From positions 1 to 64,000 of the forward strand of contig JAECUM010029090.1 of the NCBI GenBank assembly GCA_016617855.1: a DNA stretch of 64,000 bases. The letters run 5' to 3'. The stretch's first letter is position 1. Each line of letters opens with the position of its first letter. Shown piece by piece: positions 54,201 to 60,382 of this stretch. Made by a program: the position numbers and the translations under genes. A model generated the notes under the pieces. It saw nothing but the letters and a program-made list of their open reading frames with translations, was not told the origin of the DNA and ran no database searches. This DNA is from Megalonaias nervosa. Lineage: Eukaryota; Mollusca; Bivalvia; Unionida; Unionidae.

Positions 54201-55135
54201 GTGTTGCTGAATTTCTTATAATGATTGGTGGAAGAGACTATTTTCAAATACATGATATTGAATTGTGTTATTAGTATGTGTAAATGTGTTTATTTTTAGT
54301 GGCATTGGTGTGGCTTATGTTATCAATGAGCTGGAAGGGACACTGGAGGCTACCCACCGACTACAGGTGTCTAGTAAAGATTATGCAGGTATGTGGGCTT
54401 GATTGCCATTACAGAATGTGTTTCATTAGCACTAAGATAAGGAAATCCTCGTCAGAGGCTTGCATTTTGTTGATTGCCATTACAGCATCTGTGTTTCATT
54501 AGCACTAAGATAAGGAAATCCCAGTAAGGGGTTTGCATTTTGTTGATAAGCTTGTCATTGAGATGAGGCAGAGCCTACCAGAAGGCAAACAATGTAACCT
54601 CTCAGCGATTACTGTTCAAACTCATACATTGATTACTTTTCTCAGTCATTTTATGCTTTAATTCATGTTCATAAAATTTCACAAGGTTTATTACTTTAAC
54701 CTGAATAAATTTTCTGCACCATAATTCATTTGTGTAATGTACCCTGACTAGAAATGGAGGCAGGTATCATAATCAGTAATACTAGTGTGATTATTATACC
54801 CCCCTACAGATGTGTTAGGAGCAGATAGTGTTATCGATGTCTGTTCTGTTATTGTGGTAAGATTTGTATTGTAGTGGGGCATTTGTGTTACATGAGCACA
54901 TTTTTTGTTGATTAGACTACATTGTTCTTTCGTCCTATTGATCAAGCAGGGAAGAAGTACATGTCCAAATTATATTTAATTTCATTCTAGATATTTCACG
55001 GGCAGCTGGTTCTGTCAGATGTATGAAATGGACACCAGATGGAACTGCTCTCGCAATGTTCTGGGAGAAAGGTGGATTTTCTTTGTGGAGTGTGTTTGGT
55101 TCCCTTCTTGTCTGTACCTTAGGTGGGGATTATAG
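13502..55135 (+). CDS. RIC1: RIC1, RAB6 exchange factor subunit (N-terminal 349 codons)
   Basis: RIC1 pairs with RGP1 to activate RAB6 at Golgi membranes, supporting retrograde and secretory traffic. Nine exons join in frame: 13502-13642, 30793-30900, 32726-32814, 37238-37345, 38386-38528, 41440-41573, 49693-49784, 54300-54388 and 54991-55135 (1,049 nt). Every intron is GT-AG and each phase matches (0,0,2,2,1,0,2,1,2). Family matches in order: MYFPIGWPK at the start; SVWYCK; CSAEWKPDSSAIAVV; IIFF; ADFQQSR; VVQMEYSP; YRLMTFGCK; MKWTPDG; GGFSLWSVFG; LVCTLGGDY. These are the WD40/beta-propeller blades of the N-terminus. The vertebrate protein has about 1,400 residues, so roughly three quarters lies to the right. 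Intron 1 is 17 kb and intron 6 is 8 kb; both are packed with repeats. No frameshift or stop was seen. Confidence 0.95.
13841..14610. mobile_element. palindromic MITE, TAGTCC ends (element D)
   Basis: 770 bp. Left end TAGTCCTACACCGTAAGACA, right end reversed TAGTCCTACAATGTAAGACA; arms of about 180 bp remain alignable (AACGGC, GATGTCG, TTTCAGGAATAT, CACACA). Both flanks carry TACTATGATC (13831-13840 and 14611-14620), read as the target duplication. Each terminal region also holds its own small hairpin. It starts about 200 bp downstream of RIC1 exon 1. Confidence 0.82.
14554..14598. repeat. perfect 14-bp hairpin near the end of element D
   Basis: GTAAGACATAGCAC and GTGCTATGTCTTAC are exact reverse complements with a 17-base loop. 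The opposite end of the element has a decayed version (GACACATCACCC ... GGGTGATGGGTC, about 13857-13902). Confidence 0.9.
14621..15439. mobile_element. palindromic MITE, TAGACC ends (element B)
   Basis: 819 bp. Left end TAGACCAACAAGTAGGTCTC, right end reversed TAGACCAACAAGTAGGTCTC, followed on both sides by TCTGACA...GGGCAATAGTCCATACTG. The inner arms pair again at 15069-15123 and 15308-15360 (AGATCTAGAGAACGATAAAT). The left arm carries about 365 extra bases (14703-15068) related to the interior of the 11998-12758 element. A CA/TA microsatellite fills the centre. The flanks are TACTATGATC on the left and ACTATGAT (15440-15447) on the right. Confidence 0.82.
15181..15242. repeat. compound (CA)n(TA)n(CA)n microsatellite
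   Basis: Simple repeat in the centre of the palindromic element at 14621-15439. Confidence 0.95.
15465..15700 (+). mobile_element. degenerate arm of the element D family
   Basis: Shows the same order of short blocks as the left arm of 13841-14610: a small hairpin (AAGACGTC ... GACGTCTT), GTGTAGC, GTCGACTA, TTGGCAACCCATATTGACAC. No opposite arm was identified. Confidence 0.55.
15701..18245. other. RIC1 intron 1, low-complexity AT-rich stretch
   Basis: About 2.5 kb with no tandem array, exon or recognised element apart from a short (GA)n run at 17858-17879. Confidence 0.6.
18254..18880. mobile_element. foldback element with tandem-repeat arms
   Basis: The arms (about 18261-18380 and 18754-18873) are inverted copies, each built of tandem variants of GGCTGATTCGGACCA. 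Right terminus reversed TGAAACAGGCTGATTCGGAC; left GAATGCTGGCTGATTTGCAC. ATGGCTGG lies on both sides (18246-18253 and 18881-18888), an 8-bp target duplication. The 370-bp centre has no coding potential. Confidence 0.78.
19262..19441. mobile_element. palindromic MITE, ATTCTCGCTTATAAG family, copy 1
   Basis: Left CATCTATTCTCGCTTATAAG and right (reversed) CATCTATACTCGCTCATGAG, with an inner pair around CCAGATCTG. Related copies lie near 30.5 kb (inverted) and 35.1 kb. Confidence 0.65.
19442..19859. other. RIC1 intron 1, nothing recognised
   Basis: No gene or repeat seen. Confidence 0.5.
20068..20570. mobile_element. MULE-like non-autonomous element, 503 bp
   Basis: Terminal inverted repeats of about 38 bp: left CATCTTTGTTAGCCAAGGTT, right reversed CATCTCCCTAGCCAAGGTTC, both running on to ATAACCCTATCTACAC. 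GTCTATGGC flanks both sides (20059-20067, 20571-20579), a perfect 9-bp duplication as made by Mutator-like transposases. It carries an internal hairpin at 20149-20191. Confidence 0.82.
20149..20191. repeat. near-perfect hairpin with 2-base loop
   Basis: TTTCATTGGATGCGGTGGC pairs with GCCACTGCATCCAATGAAA across AA, with one mismatch. It lies inside the MULE-like element. Confidence 0.9.
20701..22445. other. RIC1 intron 1, nothing recognised
   Basis: About 1.7 kb of AT-rich sequence without array, exon or element. Confidence 0.5.
22450..23112. repeat. 30-bp minisatellite, about 22 copies
   Basis: Units contain CCCACCTCAGTCTAATCATG and CCCCTTGTAG. The period is divisible by three, so long open frames run through it with a ten-residue repeat (SPPQSNHAPC and frame variants). 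No start context, splice sites or flanking exons support translation. Confidence 0.96.
23290..23650. repeat. minisatellite, about 46-bp units, about 8 copies
   Basis: Units contain AACCAAAGAAAATTAATATT, GCCCAGGCC and TGGTTTCATTATAT. One copy carries an extra TACTGGGC. Confidence 0.93.
24030..24270. repeat. minisatellite, 41-bp units, about 6 copies
   Basis: Units contain TTCACTCCCTGCATGTTGTT and AGACTGCATGAAAATCACAT. Confidence 0.94.
24271..25038. other. RIC1 intron 1, nothing recognised
   Basis: No exon or repeat identified. Confidence 0.5.
25043..25964 (-). mobile_element. solo LTR, copy 3
   Basis: 922 bp, alignable along its length with the LTRs at 43633-44564 and 50556-51434 (ACAGAAAAGAGTG, AATAATTTATTTCCCTA, AAGATCCAATGTTGAAGGTG, GAATCACAG, CTTTGTATTTCCAG). 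ATAA lies on both sides (25039-25042, 25965-25968). The terminal TG has decayed to TT. No internal coding region is attached. Strand is given relative to the copy at 50.6 kb. Confidence 0.75.
25965..27150. other. RIC1 intron 1, two short duplications only
   Basis: Direct duplications of about 57 bp (25985-26095, AATGTATGATAAT) and about 42 bp (26276-26365, TGTAAAGCATAGACCAAAAA). Otherwise nothing recognised. Confidence 0.6.
27150..28800. repeat. degenerate tandem array, about 140-bp period
   Basis: Recurring block order: TTTGTGGATGGCTTGCACTT, GGGTAAGGAAGAAGCC, GATTTTGGGGTCAAATG, GGTCA.GGTCACTG, GAAAGAAGAAAAATGGTTT, CACAATAA. About ten copies, split by a minus-strand SINE at 27681-28007. Related arrays lie near 31.4-32.0 and 61.2-62.7 kb. 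Confidence 0.85.
27681..28007 (-). mobile_element. SINE family A, minus strand
   Basis: Read on the minus strand: A box TGGCCTAGTGGTTAGAGC, B box GGTTTGAACCC, core and 3' end as in the other copies, and a CA tail seen here as (GT)n at 27682-27699. It has the best-preserved tRNA-like head of the four copies. It is not a functional tRNA gene because the anticodon arm region does not fold convincingly and a SINE body follows. Confidence 0.85.
28801..29282. other. RIC1 intron 1, nothing recognised
   Basis: No exon or repeat. Confidence 0.5.
29290..30368. repeat. 22-bp minisatellite, about 49 copies
   Basis: Unit CTTCTTGCTATCACATTAAA plus GC. A block of five units (110 bp) is duplicated without change at 29401-29510 and 29511-29619, a young higher-order repeat. 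Confidence 0.96.
30500..30665 (-). mobile_element. ATTCTCGCTTATAAG-family MITE, copy 2
   Basis: On the minus strand it follows the same block order as the 19.3-kb copy: GTCCAACTGCA, AGATCCAGA, GCATAATGCA, CAGATCTCAGT. It ends about 130 bp before RIC1 exon 2. Confidence 0.55.
30793..30900 (+). CDS. RIC1: RIC1 exon 2
   Basis: 108 nt, 36 codons in phase 0: PAVQIVRYTES at the start and CSAEWKPDSSAIAVV at the end. Acceptor TTTTGCAG, donor GTAAGC. Confidence 0.93.
31360..31970. repeat. degenerate array related to the 140-bp family
   Basis: Three to four poorly conserved copies (GGTTGGCTTGCACATAGGAT, AAGGAAGAAAC, GGAGTCAGAAGGTC). Lies in RIC1 intron 2. Confidence 0.7.
32038..32226. mobile_element. 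hAT-like MITE, 189 bp
   Basis: Left end CAAGGGTTGGCAACCTA, right end reversed CAGGGGTTGGCAACCTA (16/17). Perfect 8-bp duplication GGTTAGAA at 32030-32037 and 32227-32234. Length, ends and duplication are those of a hAT MITE. It lies in RIC1 intron 2. Confidence 0.9.
32235..32720. other. RIC1 intron 2 remainder, nothing recognised
   Basis: AT-rich; no element seen. Confidence 0.5.
32726..32814 (+). CDS. RIC1: RIC1 exon 3
   Basis: 89 nt: 29 codons plus 2 nt, TSKCCIIFFLVELD ... CLYVTQEG. Acceptor TTTTTTTCAG, donor GTATGA. Matches the GYILFF strand of other RIC1 proteins. Confidence 0.9.
32815..34174. other. RIC1 intron 3, left part
   Basis: Mostly unrecognised. A direct duplication of about 55 bp at 33868-33967 (CACAGCCCAGTGCAGTCACT, GAAAGAACAT) is the only structure seen. 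Confidence 0.55.
34180..34410 (-). mobile_element. SINE family B, minus strand
   Basis: Reverse complement of the family B layout: GGGGCCCCAGATGGCTGAGT head, TGGGTTGATG, TTCCTCC, CCAGTATA, and a 3' end with GGCATTAAACCCCACAAAAC. It is divergent and may have lost its tail. Confidence 0.7.
34411..35110. other. RIC1 intron 3, nothing recognised
   Basis: No exon or repeat. Confidence 0.5.
35112..35287 (+). mobile_element. ATTCTCGCTTATAAG-family MITE, copy 3
   Basis: TATATTTGCTTATAAGTCA, CAGCTGCAAACAACATAGAC, CTGATCTGCC, then ACAAACTGCAAAGACCCATA and a closing TTATAAG; same order as at 19.3 kb. Confidence 0.6.
35288..37237. other. RIC1 intron 3, right part
   Basis: A three-copy tandem repeat of about 43 bp lies at 35708-35812 (AAGTATTTAGGAACATA, AGTCAGTATTCCAC). 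The rest is unrecognised. Confidence 0.6.
37238..37345 (+). CDS. RIC1: RIC1 exon 4
   Basis: 108 nt, entering with one base and leaving two. Contains DSIPAIKLTRKCEIQLESS, which matches the PALNLEMRKILDL region of vertebrate RIC1. Acceptor ATTTTAG, donor GTAAAC. Confidence 0.85.
37480..37920. repeat. degenerate tandem array, about 120-140 bp
   Basis: Two to three weak copies with GACCAAATTTGGCA, CATCCT and CATCAAATATGGCTGCCAT-like blocks, similar in style to the array near 59.5-60.8 kb. Two near-identical 42-bp copies (AGAGATTATCTCTTGACCAG) follow at 37965-38055. Confidence 0.6.
38386..38528 (+). CDS. RIC1: RIC1 exon 5
   Basis: 143 nt (1+141+1): IRDELAVSTEYRMLLRIRWN ... ISIAADFQQSR. Corresponds to the vertebrate LEDLLVATSDG ... 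VDLQSSR segment. Acceptor TTCTTCAG, donor GTATGT. Confidence 0.94.
38763..39600. repeat. 28-bp minisatellite, about 30 copies
   Basis: Unit GCATGCTTGTAGCTGACTTA plus TTCAAACA; variants carry TTTTGGCTGAC or TTGATGACTTA. Fills the left third of intron 5. Confidence 0.96.
39601..41439. other. RIC1 intron 5 remainder
   Basis: No gene seen. A perfect hairpin lies at 40941-40972 and is listed separately. Confidence 0.55.
40941..40972. repeat. perfect 12-bp hairpin
   Basis: TCAGATCTCCAC and GTGGAGATCTGA are exact reverse complements around the loop AGTCCTAC. No element boundary was recognised around it. Confidence 0.92.
41440..41573 (+). CDS. RIC1: RIC1 exon 6
   Basis: 134 nt (2+132), containing SDVDGHVVQMEYSPIIGGY and RAIFIVPPSN. 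Acceptor TTTTATAG, donor GTAAGT. Matches the vertebrate DVHIRDMEY ... VGFITPVSS segment. Confidence 0.93.
41574..42090. other. RIC1 intron 6, left part
   Basis: Nothing recognised. Confidence 0.5.
42095..42895. mobile_element. piggyBac-like non-autonomous element, 801 bp
   Basis: TTAA on both sides (42091-42094 and 42896-42899). Perfect 13-bp inverted ends CCCTTTACCTCAT. Next to the left end, three tandem copies of about 35 bp (GAAGCACCTTTGGATGCC and variants) form a subterminal repeat. No transposase. Ends start with CCCTTTA as in the autonomous copy at 56.8 kb but then diverge, so it is a different family. Confidence 0.87.
42900..43606. other. RIC1 intron 6
   Basis: Short (CA)n at about 43214-43233; otherwise nothing recognised. 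Confidence 0.55.
43633..44564 (-). mobile_element. solo LTR, copy 2
   Basis: 932 bp, from TGTTACGAGTC to ATACATAACA. A 4-bp duplication ACAT (43629-43632 and 44565-44568) lies within the 44-bp satellite sequence. Homologous to the LTR at 50.6 kb in the opposite orientation. Confidence 0.85.
44882..45530. mobile_element. 649-bp MITE, GGTGGCGCTC ends
   Basis: Left GGTGGCGCTCTACAGTT, right reversed GGGGCGCTCACCAGTT. CAGT flanks both sides (44878-44881, 45531-45534), and joining the flanks restores the 44-bp satellite unit CCTACAGTACATAAATAAC. The superfamily is unknown. An 83-codon open frame inside has no recognisable domain. Confidence 0.78.
45942..46251 (+). mobile_element. SINE family A, complete copy
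   Basis: A box TGGCCTAAGTGGTTAGG, B box GGACTCGAACC, core GTGTCAGGATAG, 3' part ACTGTAAACTGCCACACTGC, and a short CA tail. Imperfect flanking duplication: ATTGAACTTT on the left, ATTGAACCTT on the right. Confidence 0.88.
46515..47085. repeat. 28-bp minisatellite, about 21 copies
   Basis: Unit ACTGCATCATCATTGATAGT plus ATATGTAC; the first copies read GATAGGATATGTACTCTGC. Its length equals that of the 38.8-kb array but the sequence is unrelated. Confidence 0.95.
47086..49692. other. RIC1 intron 6, right part
   Basis: Faint traces of the 140-bp family near 47.5-48.1 and 48.85-49.1 kb (CTTGCAATTGAGG, CACAGTAACTCAAGTTGTCC). No exon or clear element. Confidence 0.5.
49693..49784 (+). CDS. RIC1: RIC1 exon 7
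   Basis: 92 nt (30 codons plus 2): GIWAPDLMDASCLAINHRYR, then LMTFGC. Acceptor TTTTTACACAG, donor GTATGC. Matches vertebrate [20 protein letters not shown]. Confidence 0.96.
50150..52115. repeat. 44-bp satellite interrupted by a solo LTR
   Basis: Unit CACACCAAACACTGTAGTAC, AACATACAAATCACTGACAT, ACAG. About 10 units on the left (to 50555) and 15 on the right (from 51435), with some shortened copies. Unrelated in sequence to the 44-bp array of intron 6. Confidence 0.94.
50556..51434 (+). mobile_element. solo LTR, copy 1
   Basis: 879 bp, from TGTTACATATATG to CTTACATGTAACA, with TG...CA ends. Perfect 4-bp duplication ATAC (50552-50555, 51435-51438), and joining the flanks restores the satellite unit ACAACATACAGATCACTGAC. 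AATAAA near 51350 suggests the plus strand is the sense strand, but this is weak evidence. No gag or pol region is present. Confidence 0.87.
52116..53000. other. RIC1 intron 7, SINE fragment and degenerate repeats
   Basis: A family B SINE 3' fragment lies at about 52476-52556 (GGCATTAAATCCCAAAACAG, AACCAACCAACA). Afterwards come loose repeats with TTTTCACCAAAAGAC, TCTAGTTGGTCATAAATGAA and CCATAGCAACCATGTGG. Confidence 0.6.
53010..53262 (+). mobile_element. SINE family B, complete copy
   Basis: Head TGGGCCCCAAGTGGCTGAGT, B-box-like GGGTTCAAGTCT, body with TGTGGGTATGTGAGAAAGCC and GGTTCTTCCTCCACC, and 3' end CCATGTGTAGCCTATCTTGT plus an ACAACAACAACC tail. The head resembles Ser/Leu-type tRNA A boxes. 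Confidence 0.82.
53263..54299. other. RIC1 intron 7, right part
   Basis: One more loose copy of the CCATAGAAACCAGTTGG repeat, then unrecognised AT-rich sequence. Confidence 0.5.
54300..54388 (+). CDS. RIC1: RIC1 exon 8
   Basis: 89 nt (1+87+1): GIGVAYVINELEGTLEATHR, then LQVSSKDYA. Acceptor TATTTTTAG, donor GTATGT. Matches the SVQVYTID ... LELTAKQYPD segment. Confidence 0.9.
54389..54990. other. RIC1 intron 8 with a 72-bp duplication
   Basis: A direct duplication of about 72 bp at 54400-54545 (GATTGCCATTACAG, TTTCATTAGCACTAAGATAA). A cryptic exon-like stretch at 54810-54856 is listed among the rejected items. Confidence 0.7.
54991..55135 (+). CDS. RIC1: RIC1 exon 9
   Basis: 145 nt (2+141+2): AGSVRCMKWTPDGTALAMFW and GGFSLWSVFG ... 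CTLGGDY. Acceptor TTCATTCTAG, donor GTATGT. The most strongly conserved exon in the window. Confidence 0.97.
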
Positions 55136-55924
55136 GTATGTGTAAATGACCTGATATATCATTTTTAATTTATTTTGTTTTCTGCTTTCTATCCCAATCT
55201 GAGACTGGAGAAATTAGAGAGGCAATCTCTGCTGTTATCTTGGCGGAGAGAAAGCTGGTTCTCTGTCATTGTCTTGCATGGGAGGTAGGTATAGGCAAGA
55301 TTAATAGAATCCATGACATATATTGGTTTAGAAATTCAGTCCAAGGGTCAGAATTTCGTGTTGGGTTTGAAACTTCACCAAGTGTCCGATAACAATTCTC
55401 CTCCCATCAGTGGCATTTTCCTATCCAACATCAGTCAGTTATGAAGGATTGTTGTTCTCACTTTCCTGAAGTGAATGTTAAATTTATCTTCATTATTATG
55501 AAGGAATGCTGATTGCCAGGGATTTTTTGCCAGTTTGTATGCACAGTGATCACAGTAGAAGGTCAAAATATTTAAGACAGCAGTCGCATCATATAAAATA
55601 GAGGTTGTCCCTGTCGTTAAGTAGTGGACAACTCAATCTTACAGACTTGGGAATGTGAGAAATAAGTATTATTTTTATGTTAGTTGAGTAATTATTATCA
55701 TCATGCATGTAGGCTTGGCTGAATATTCGTTCCATTACTCTGTATGACATGCACATTCATGAAAACTGAGTAAATTTATTTTGAATAGTATTATTTACCA
55801 GCAACTAAAGTTTGTAACATTTGCCCACTGTTGTGATTATGTTTTGTTGTTTGAATTAGCTGCATAACATTAATATTGTTCCATCTAGTCATAAGAAGTG
55901 CTTCTCTCTTTATTTCTAATAATC
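55136..55924. other. RIC1 intron 9, start
   Basis: Nothing recognised. Confidence 0.5.
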
Positions 55925-56325
55925 ACAATCATAAAAGCTTGTTAGTCTTTAGGTTTAATAATCGCACTCATAAAAGCTCTTTAGGTCTAATAATCACACT
56001 CATAAAAGCTCTTTAGGTTTAATAATGACATACATAAAAGCTCTTTAGGTCTAATAATCACACATTAAAGTTCTTTAGGTCTAATAATCACACATAAAAG
56101 TTCTTTAGGTCTAATAATCACACTCATAAAAGCTCTTTAGGTCTAATAATGACATACATAAAAGCTCCTTAGGTTGAATAATCACACATAAAAGCTCTTT
56201 AGGTCTAATAATCACACATTAAAGTTCTTTAGGTCTAATAATCACACTCATAAAAGCTCTTGAGGTTTAATAATAATACATAAAAGCTCTTTAGGTCTAA
56301 TAATCACACTCATAAAAGCTCTTTC
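55925..56325. repeat. 32-bp minisatellite, about 13 copies
   Basis: Unit CATAAAAGCTCTTTAGGTCT plus AATAATCACACT; several copies lack one CT or carry GACATA in place of CACACT. Confidence 0.95.
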
Positions 56326-56775
56326 TCTAGTGACTAATTTAGGTTCTTGGATTATGCAGCAGTAGAATAGACTAGACATAATTCTGTATTTTTTTTATGT
56401 CTTTTTTGCCCTATTGTGCAGAATGTGTCATCTAGCTTGCATTCTATTTGTCTGCTCACCAATTTATTTCTTTATCCAAACATGATCATTTTAGCTTAAA
56501 TACACACAAGCAGCTCACTCTTACGTTTTCAAAATGTTTTGAGCACAGAATTCAAATCCTAAGTCACAAAAGAGAGTAAACTTCAGAAAAAAAACCACTA
56601 ATAGATGATTACACGATCCCACATAAAAATAATCAAATATGCCAATAGTTTTCATGGAAAAATTTGAGAAATAACCTATTACAATAGAAAGTGGTAATCC
56701 TTCTTTTTAACAGTGGCAGACTTCTCCATAGATAATGTAATTTAACAAATTCAATAATATGCACAGACTGGTTAA

Positions 56776-57901
56776 CCCTTTAGCTACTACAGCTGTTGTG
56801 CAGTTTCACTACTGCTGAGTGCTATCATATCAGTTACTGAGACTACTGAGGCTGGTTGCTAGGCTGAATACTAGAGCATCATCATGGCTGACTACAGAAA
56901 CTGATAATAAAAACATGGTTACATTTATATTCATTATTTGATTAGTTTTTGCTGGATTTCTGTGAAATAAAAAACAGCTTACCTTGTATAGTGTCTGTTA
57001 TTCATATATTTCCACTTTATATACTCCTACATCCCATCATACAAGAAATGCCAGTCATGTAAACTGTTTTGAATCCCACAAAATAAAACCAATATTTACA
57101 TATATACATATAAAAACATGAATGAAATCCACACTCTAATTACAAAGTTGAGAGTGGTACCTCTCAAAACAGTCATTATCCACACATAAATGTACTTGGC
57201 ATTGTTTGTATCCTATGAAAATTTCATGTCTCCTCCCTTCCCTCATACACATCTTGCATCTCCCACATTTCGGGAACTGTTCTGGCCAGTGCCTTAAACC
57301 TTCGTTATCAACATTGGACAGAGCTTTTCTTTTCTTACTTCCCTGAAAGCCAGCAGCCATCTGTTTGGCCAGGTTCATTCTGAATTCAAGCTGTGTTTCT
57401 TTTTTTTCTTTTCCGGACTTGGTTTTGATCTAGTGATTTGGTGACTCTTTCATACAGATTAGGGCATTACATATCACTGTATCAATGAGAAAACATTAAA
57501 GGTATTTCCACCATTTCTTTGCTTTATGGCAAGAACTATATTGCATTTTGTTTTGGTCTGCAATATCCACCCCACCCCCCTCTTTGTTTTTCAAATACTC
57601 ATCTGCAACTTTTGGGCAAGATACTTCTTTTCGTCAGCTGTTTTTTTTTCTGTTCGAGTTACACTGGATAGCTGTGTGGGATCCATGTTATTGAATGAAA
57701 TATGGACAATTTTCTTGTCTTTCCAGGCCACACAGACCAGAGTATCTTTTTGCATGATTTTCATATCCCCCTGGCTTTTTAAACCACTGTTTTTTTTTAA
57801 AGGTTCTGGCATTCCTTTCCTATTTCCTCGGACTGTACCACAACACAAGAGTCCATCCCGACGTAAATCTTCAAATAATTGGGGATTTGAAAAGAAATTG
57901 T

Positions 57902-57935
<34 letters not shown>

Positions 57936-59194
57936 TGGTTTTTGTTTATTATTTTTCTGGTAAGGTCTTTCACCACTCTAGATCCTAATCCTTCTTCTGT
58001 CACTCTCCCTCTCTGTCCATCGGGCTTTCCAACATTCACTTGAAATTCATGGACGTAGCCGGTTTGGGGATGGGCTCTTTCCCAGACTTTAATGCCAAAT
58101 TTTGTGGGTTTGGCTGGCAGGTATTGTTTAAATGACAGTCTTCCTTTATAAGCAATCGTGCCTTCATCAGTTGACTGGTTTTTGGGAGGGTCATAATTTT
58201 CCAGGCATTTATGCAAGACTGTGTCGTAGAAAGGTCTTATATGGAAAATTTTGTCATGTCTTGGTTGGCCTCTGGGTGGGTTGATGCATGTGTCTTTGGC
58301 ATGGAAATATTTCCCTATTTTTTCAAATCTTTGTCTTGTCATGATTTCTGGTATTCCTGGGATCCCAAAATATACAGATGTCATCCAGGCAATGGAATAT
58401 TTGGGTATCTGCATAATACTCAAAACGATGTGTATTCCAAGATATGCCCACATCTCCGTGATGCTGGTTTCATACCATTTCAGGTCTTGCTTTTGGTCCC
58501 CCATTTTCTTGGCATAATTGTTTGTTTCTTTCACAAGCTTTTCCACCAGACATTCAGGAAAAAAATTGAAAAAAAAATCTTTCTCATTGCTTAGTGGTCC
58601 AAGCTCGATTGTTGAACCAACATGAAAATCAAAATCATTGATCTCAAATACAGCGAGGTCAACACTCCATTGTGCAAGTGGGACTATGTCCTCCTCGTCA
58701 TCCGATTCAAAATCACATCTGGTGTTGAAACAGGACTAACATCAATGTCTGATCCATTTTCTAAGAATGATCCATTAAACTGTTCGATATCGCTTGCACT
58801 GAACCCTTCTGAGTCCCTCATATCTGAATCGGAATCCATCTTTGTTTATCTCAACTATACATCTTTCGTAAATTGCAGGAAAGCCCTTCCAGTGTGTCTA
58901 AATTTAACCTCTCAGCTTTCAAACTTGTATCAAAATGTTGAGTAAACAGTCCTCTCATTGGTTATGATAATCAAAAATAAGTAAACTTCTGTACTTTCAA
59001 CCAATCAATGTTTAGTTAACATAGCGGTCACGTCCGCATAGATGCGACACTAGGGTTTTGAGTACTGCTGAACTATATGCACATAAGCGACACTGGGGTA
59101 GTAAACAAGGCTTATCGACACTGCATGTATGCATCAGTGGGATTCAGCAGCTATTTACAGGTGACACTTAGATGCAGCAGTCATAGCTAAAGGG
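56776..59194 (-). mobile_element. piggyBac element, full length, 2,419 bp
   Basis: TTAA on both sides (56772-56775 and 59195-59198). Inverted ends CCCTTTAGCTA, followed by less perfect similarity (GCAG...TGTCAC/GTTTCAC). A transposase pseudogene fills 57136-58839 on the minus strand. The right subterminal region repeats GCGACACT/TCGACACTG three times, possible transposase binding sites. Confidence 0.93.
57136..58839 (-). pseudogene. piggyBac-family transposase, broken (PGBD4-like)
   Basis: Cut-and-paste transposase of the DDE/D type. From the ATG at 58839 there is an acidic start (MDSDSDMRDSEGFSASDIEQ). A frameshift near 58730 separates it from the core, which runs FFPECLVEKL, AYLGIHIVLSIMQIP, the first catalytic Asp in STDEGTIAYKGR, a second Asp in DNFFSNP, CGTVRGNRKGMP, a third in the WKDKK region, GVDIADQ, KKWWKYL, and a cysteine-rich C-terminal finger (CGRCKMCMREGRR ... 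HLCVDNDCF). An (AT)n run at 57903-57933 sits just before DNFF and shifts the frame. At least one stop follows KKWWKYL. Inactive copy; the strand is opposite to RIC1. Confidence 0.92.
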
Positions 59195-59198
59195 TTAA

Positions 59199-59480
59199 CC
59201 CAGGGATCAGTTATTTTATTACCACTAATGCTTGTAGACCAGAAGAGCTAATGGAATGTCCTGTTGTCCGTCATCCATTGCCCATTCTTTGGCCATTCAT
59301 TTTCTGTCCAACATCCATCCATTAGCACCAGTTTTATTTCTTCTTCTGAACTACTGGGAGAATTCCATGAAACTTTACACACCCATTCATCCCAAGGTCA
59401 GTTGGTCCCAAGTGTAAATGCTGCTGCTTGGACATCCATTAAGGCAACAACATTGGCCATCAGCAAAATCTTATTCTGAC
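59199..59480. other. RIC1 intron 9, nothing recognised
   Basis: Leads into the degenerate array that follows. Confidence 0.45.
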
Positions 59481-60309
59481 TACTCCTTCTGAAAGGACAG
59501 TCATATCAACATGGGATTTTCACATTATTATGATGTAATTTGTCCTAAATGAAAATGGTGCCAATCTAATATCCAATTTGGCCACCATGGCAGCCATCTT
59601 GAAAATCATGTTATCACCACAAATCCAGAATGGAAAGTCATATTGACATGGGGTTTTCACCAAAGACTTATTTTGATGTCTAGTTGACTATTTGATCCTA
59701 AATGAAAATGTTGCCACCCAGAAATATTGACAGCACACAGACCATCTTTAAAATCTTTTTGCTACGTCTCTGAATGGAAGGTCATATCATCATGCAATTT
59801 TTACCTAAAGACTTCTTATGGTGTACTGTTTGTCTTAAATGAAAATATTCCAATCTGACATTCAGTATTGTGCCAATCTGACGTCCAATATGACTACCAT
59901 AGCAGATATTTTTAAAATCTTGTTACTGCTATTACTTCTGAATGGATGGTCATTATCGACATGAGGTTTTCACTTAATGGCTTTACCACTCTGATAGCCT
60001 AAGTGGTTAGAGCATCTGCCTTGGATGCAGGAGGTCACTGATTTGAAACCCAGCCGAGTGATAGTAGAGACTTATAAAAATGGTACACTAACAGCTGTCT
60101 CACTAGGTTCACAGCATTGAGATGTTAGTGTTAGGACTGGTCATCTTTGTGTCAGGATAATGTGACTGGGTGGGACATGATGCCACTTGTTTGCTGCATG
60201 ATGCCCCTGTGCTAGATACCACTCTAAACTGCCACACTGCAGACATTGTAGTGATGTGACTGAAACAATTGTTAAAGTTACATTAAAATCCAAAACACAC
60301 ACAGACACA

Positions 60310-60382
<73 letters not shown>

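Noticed and set aside
54810..54856. Exon-like stretch with CCCCCTACAG acceptor and GTAAGA donor inside RIC1 intron 8
   Set aside because: Including it shifts the frame before exon 9, and exon 8 joins exon 9 directly in perfect agreement with the RIC1 family. It could be a rare cryptic exon.
58211..58945. Plus-strand open frames over the piggyBac region
   Set aside because: They are antisense shadows of the transposase pseudogene, whose motifs are clear on the minus strand.
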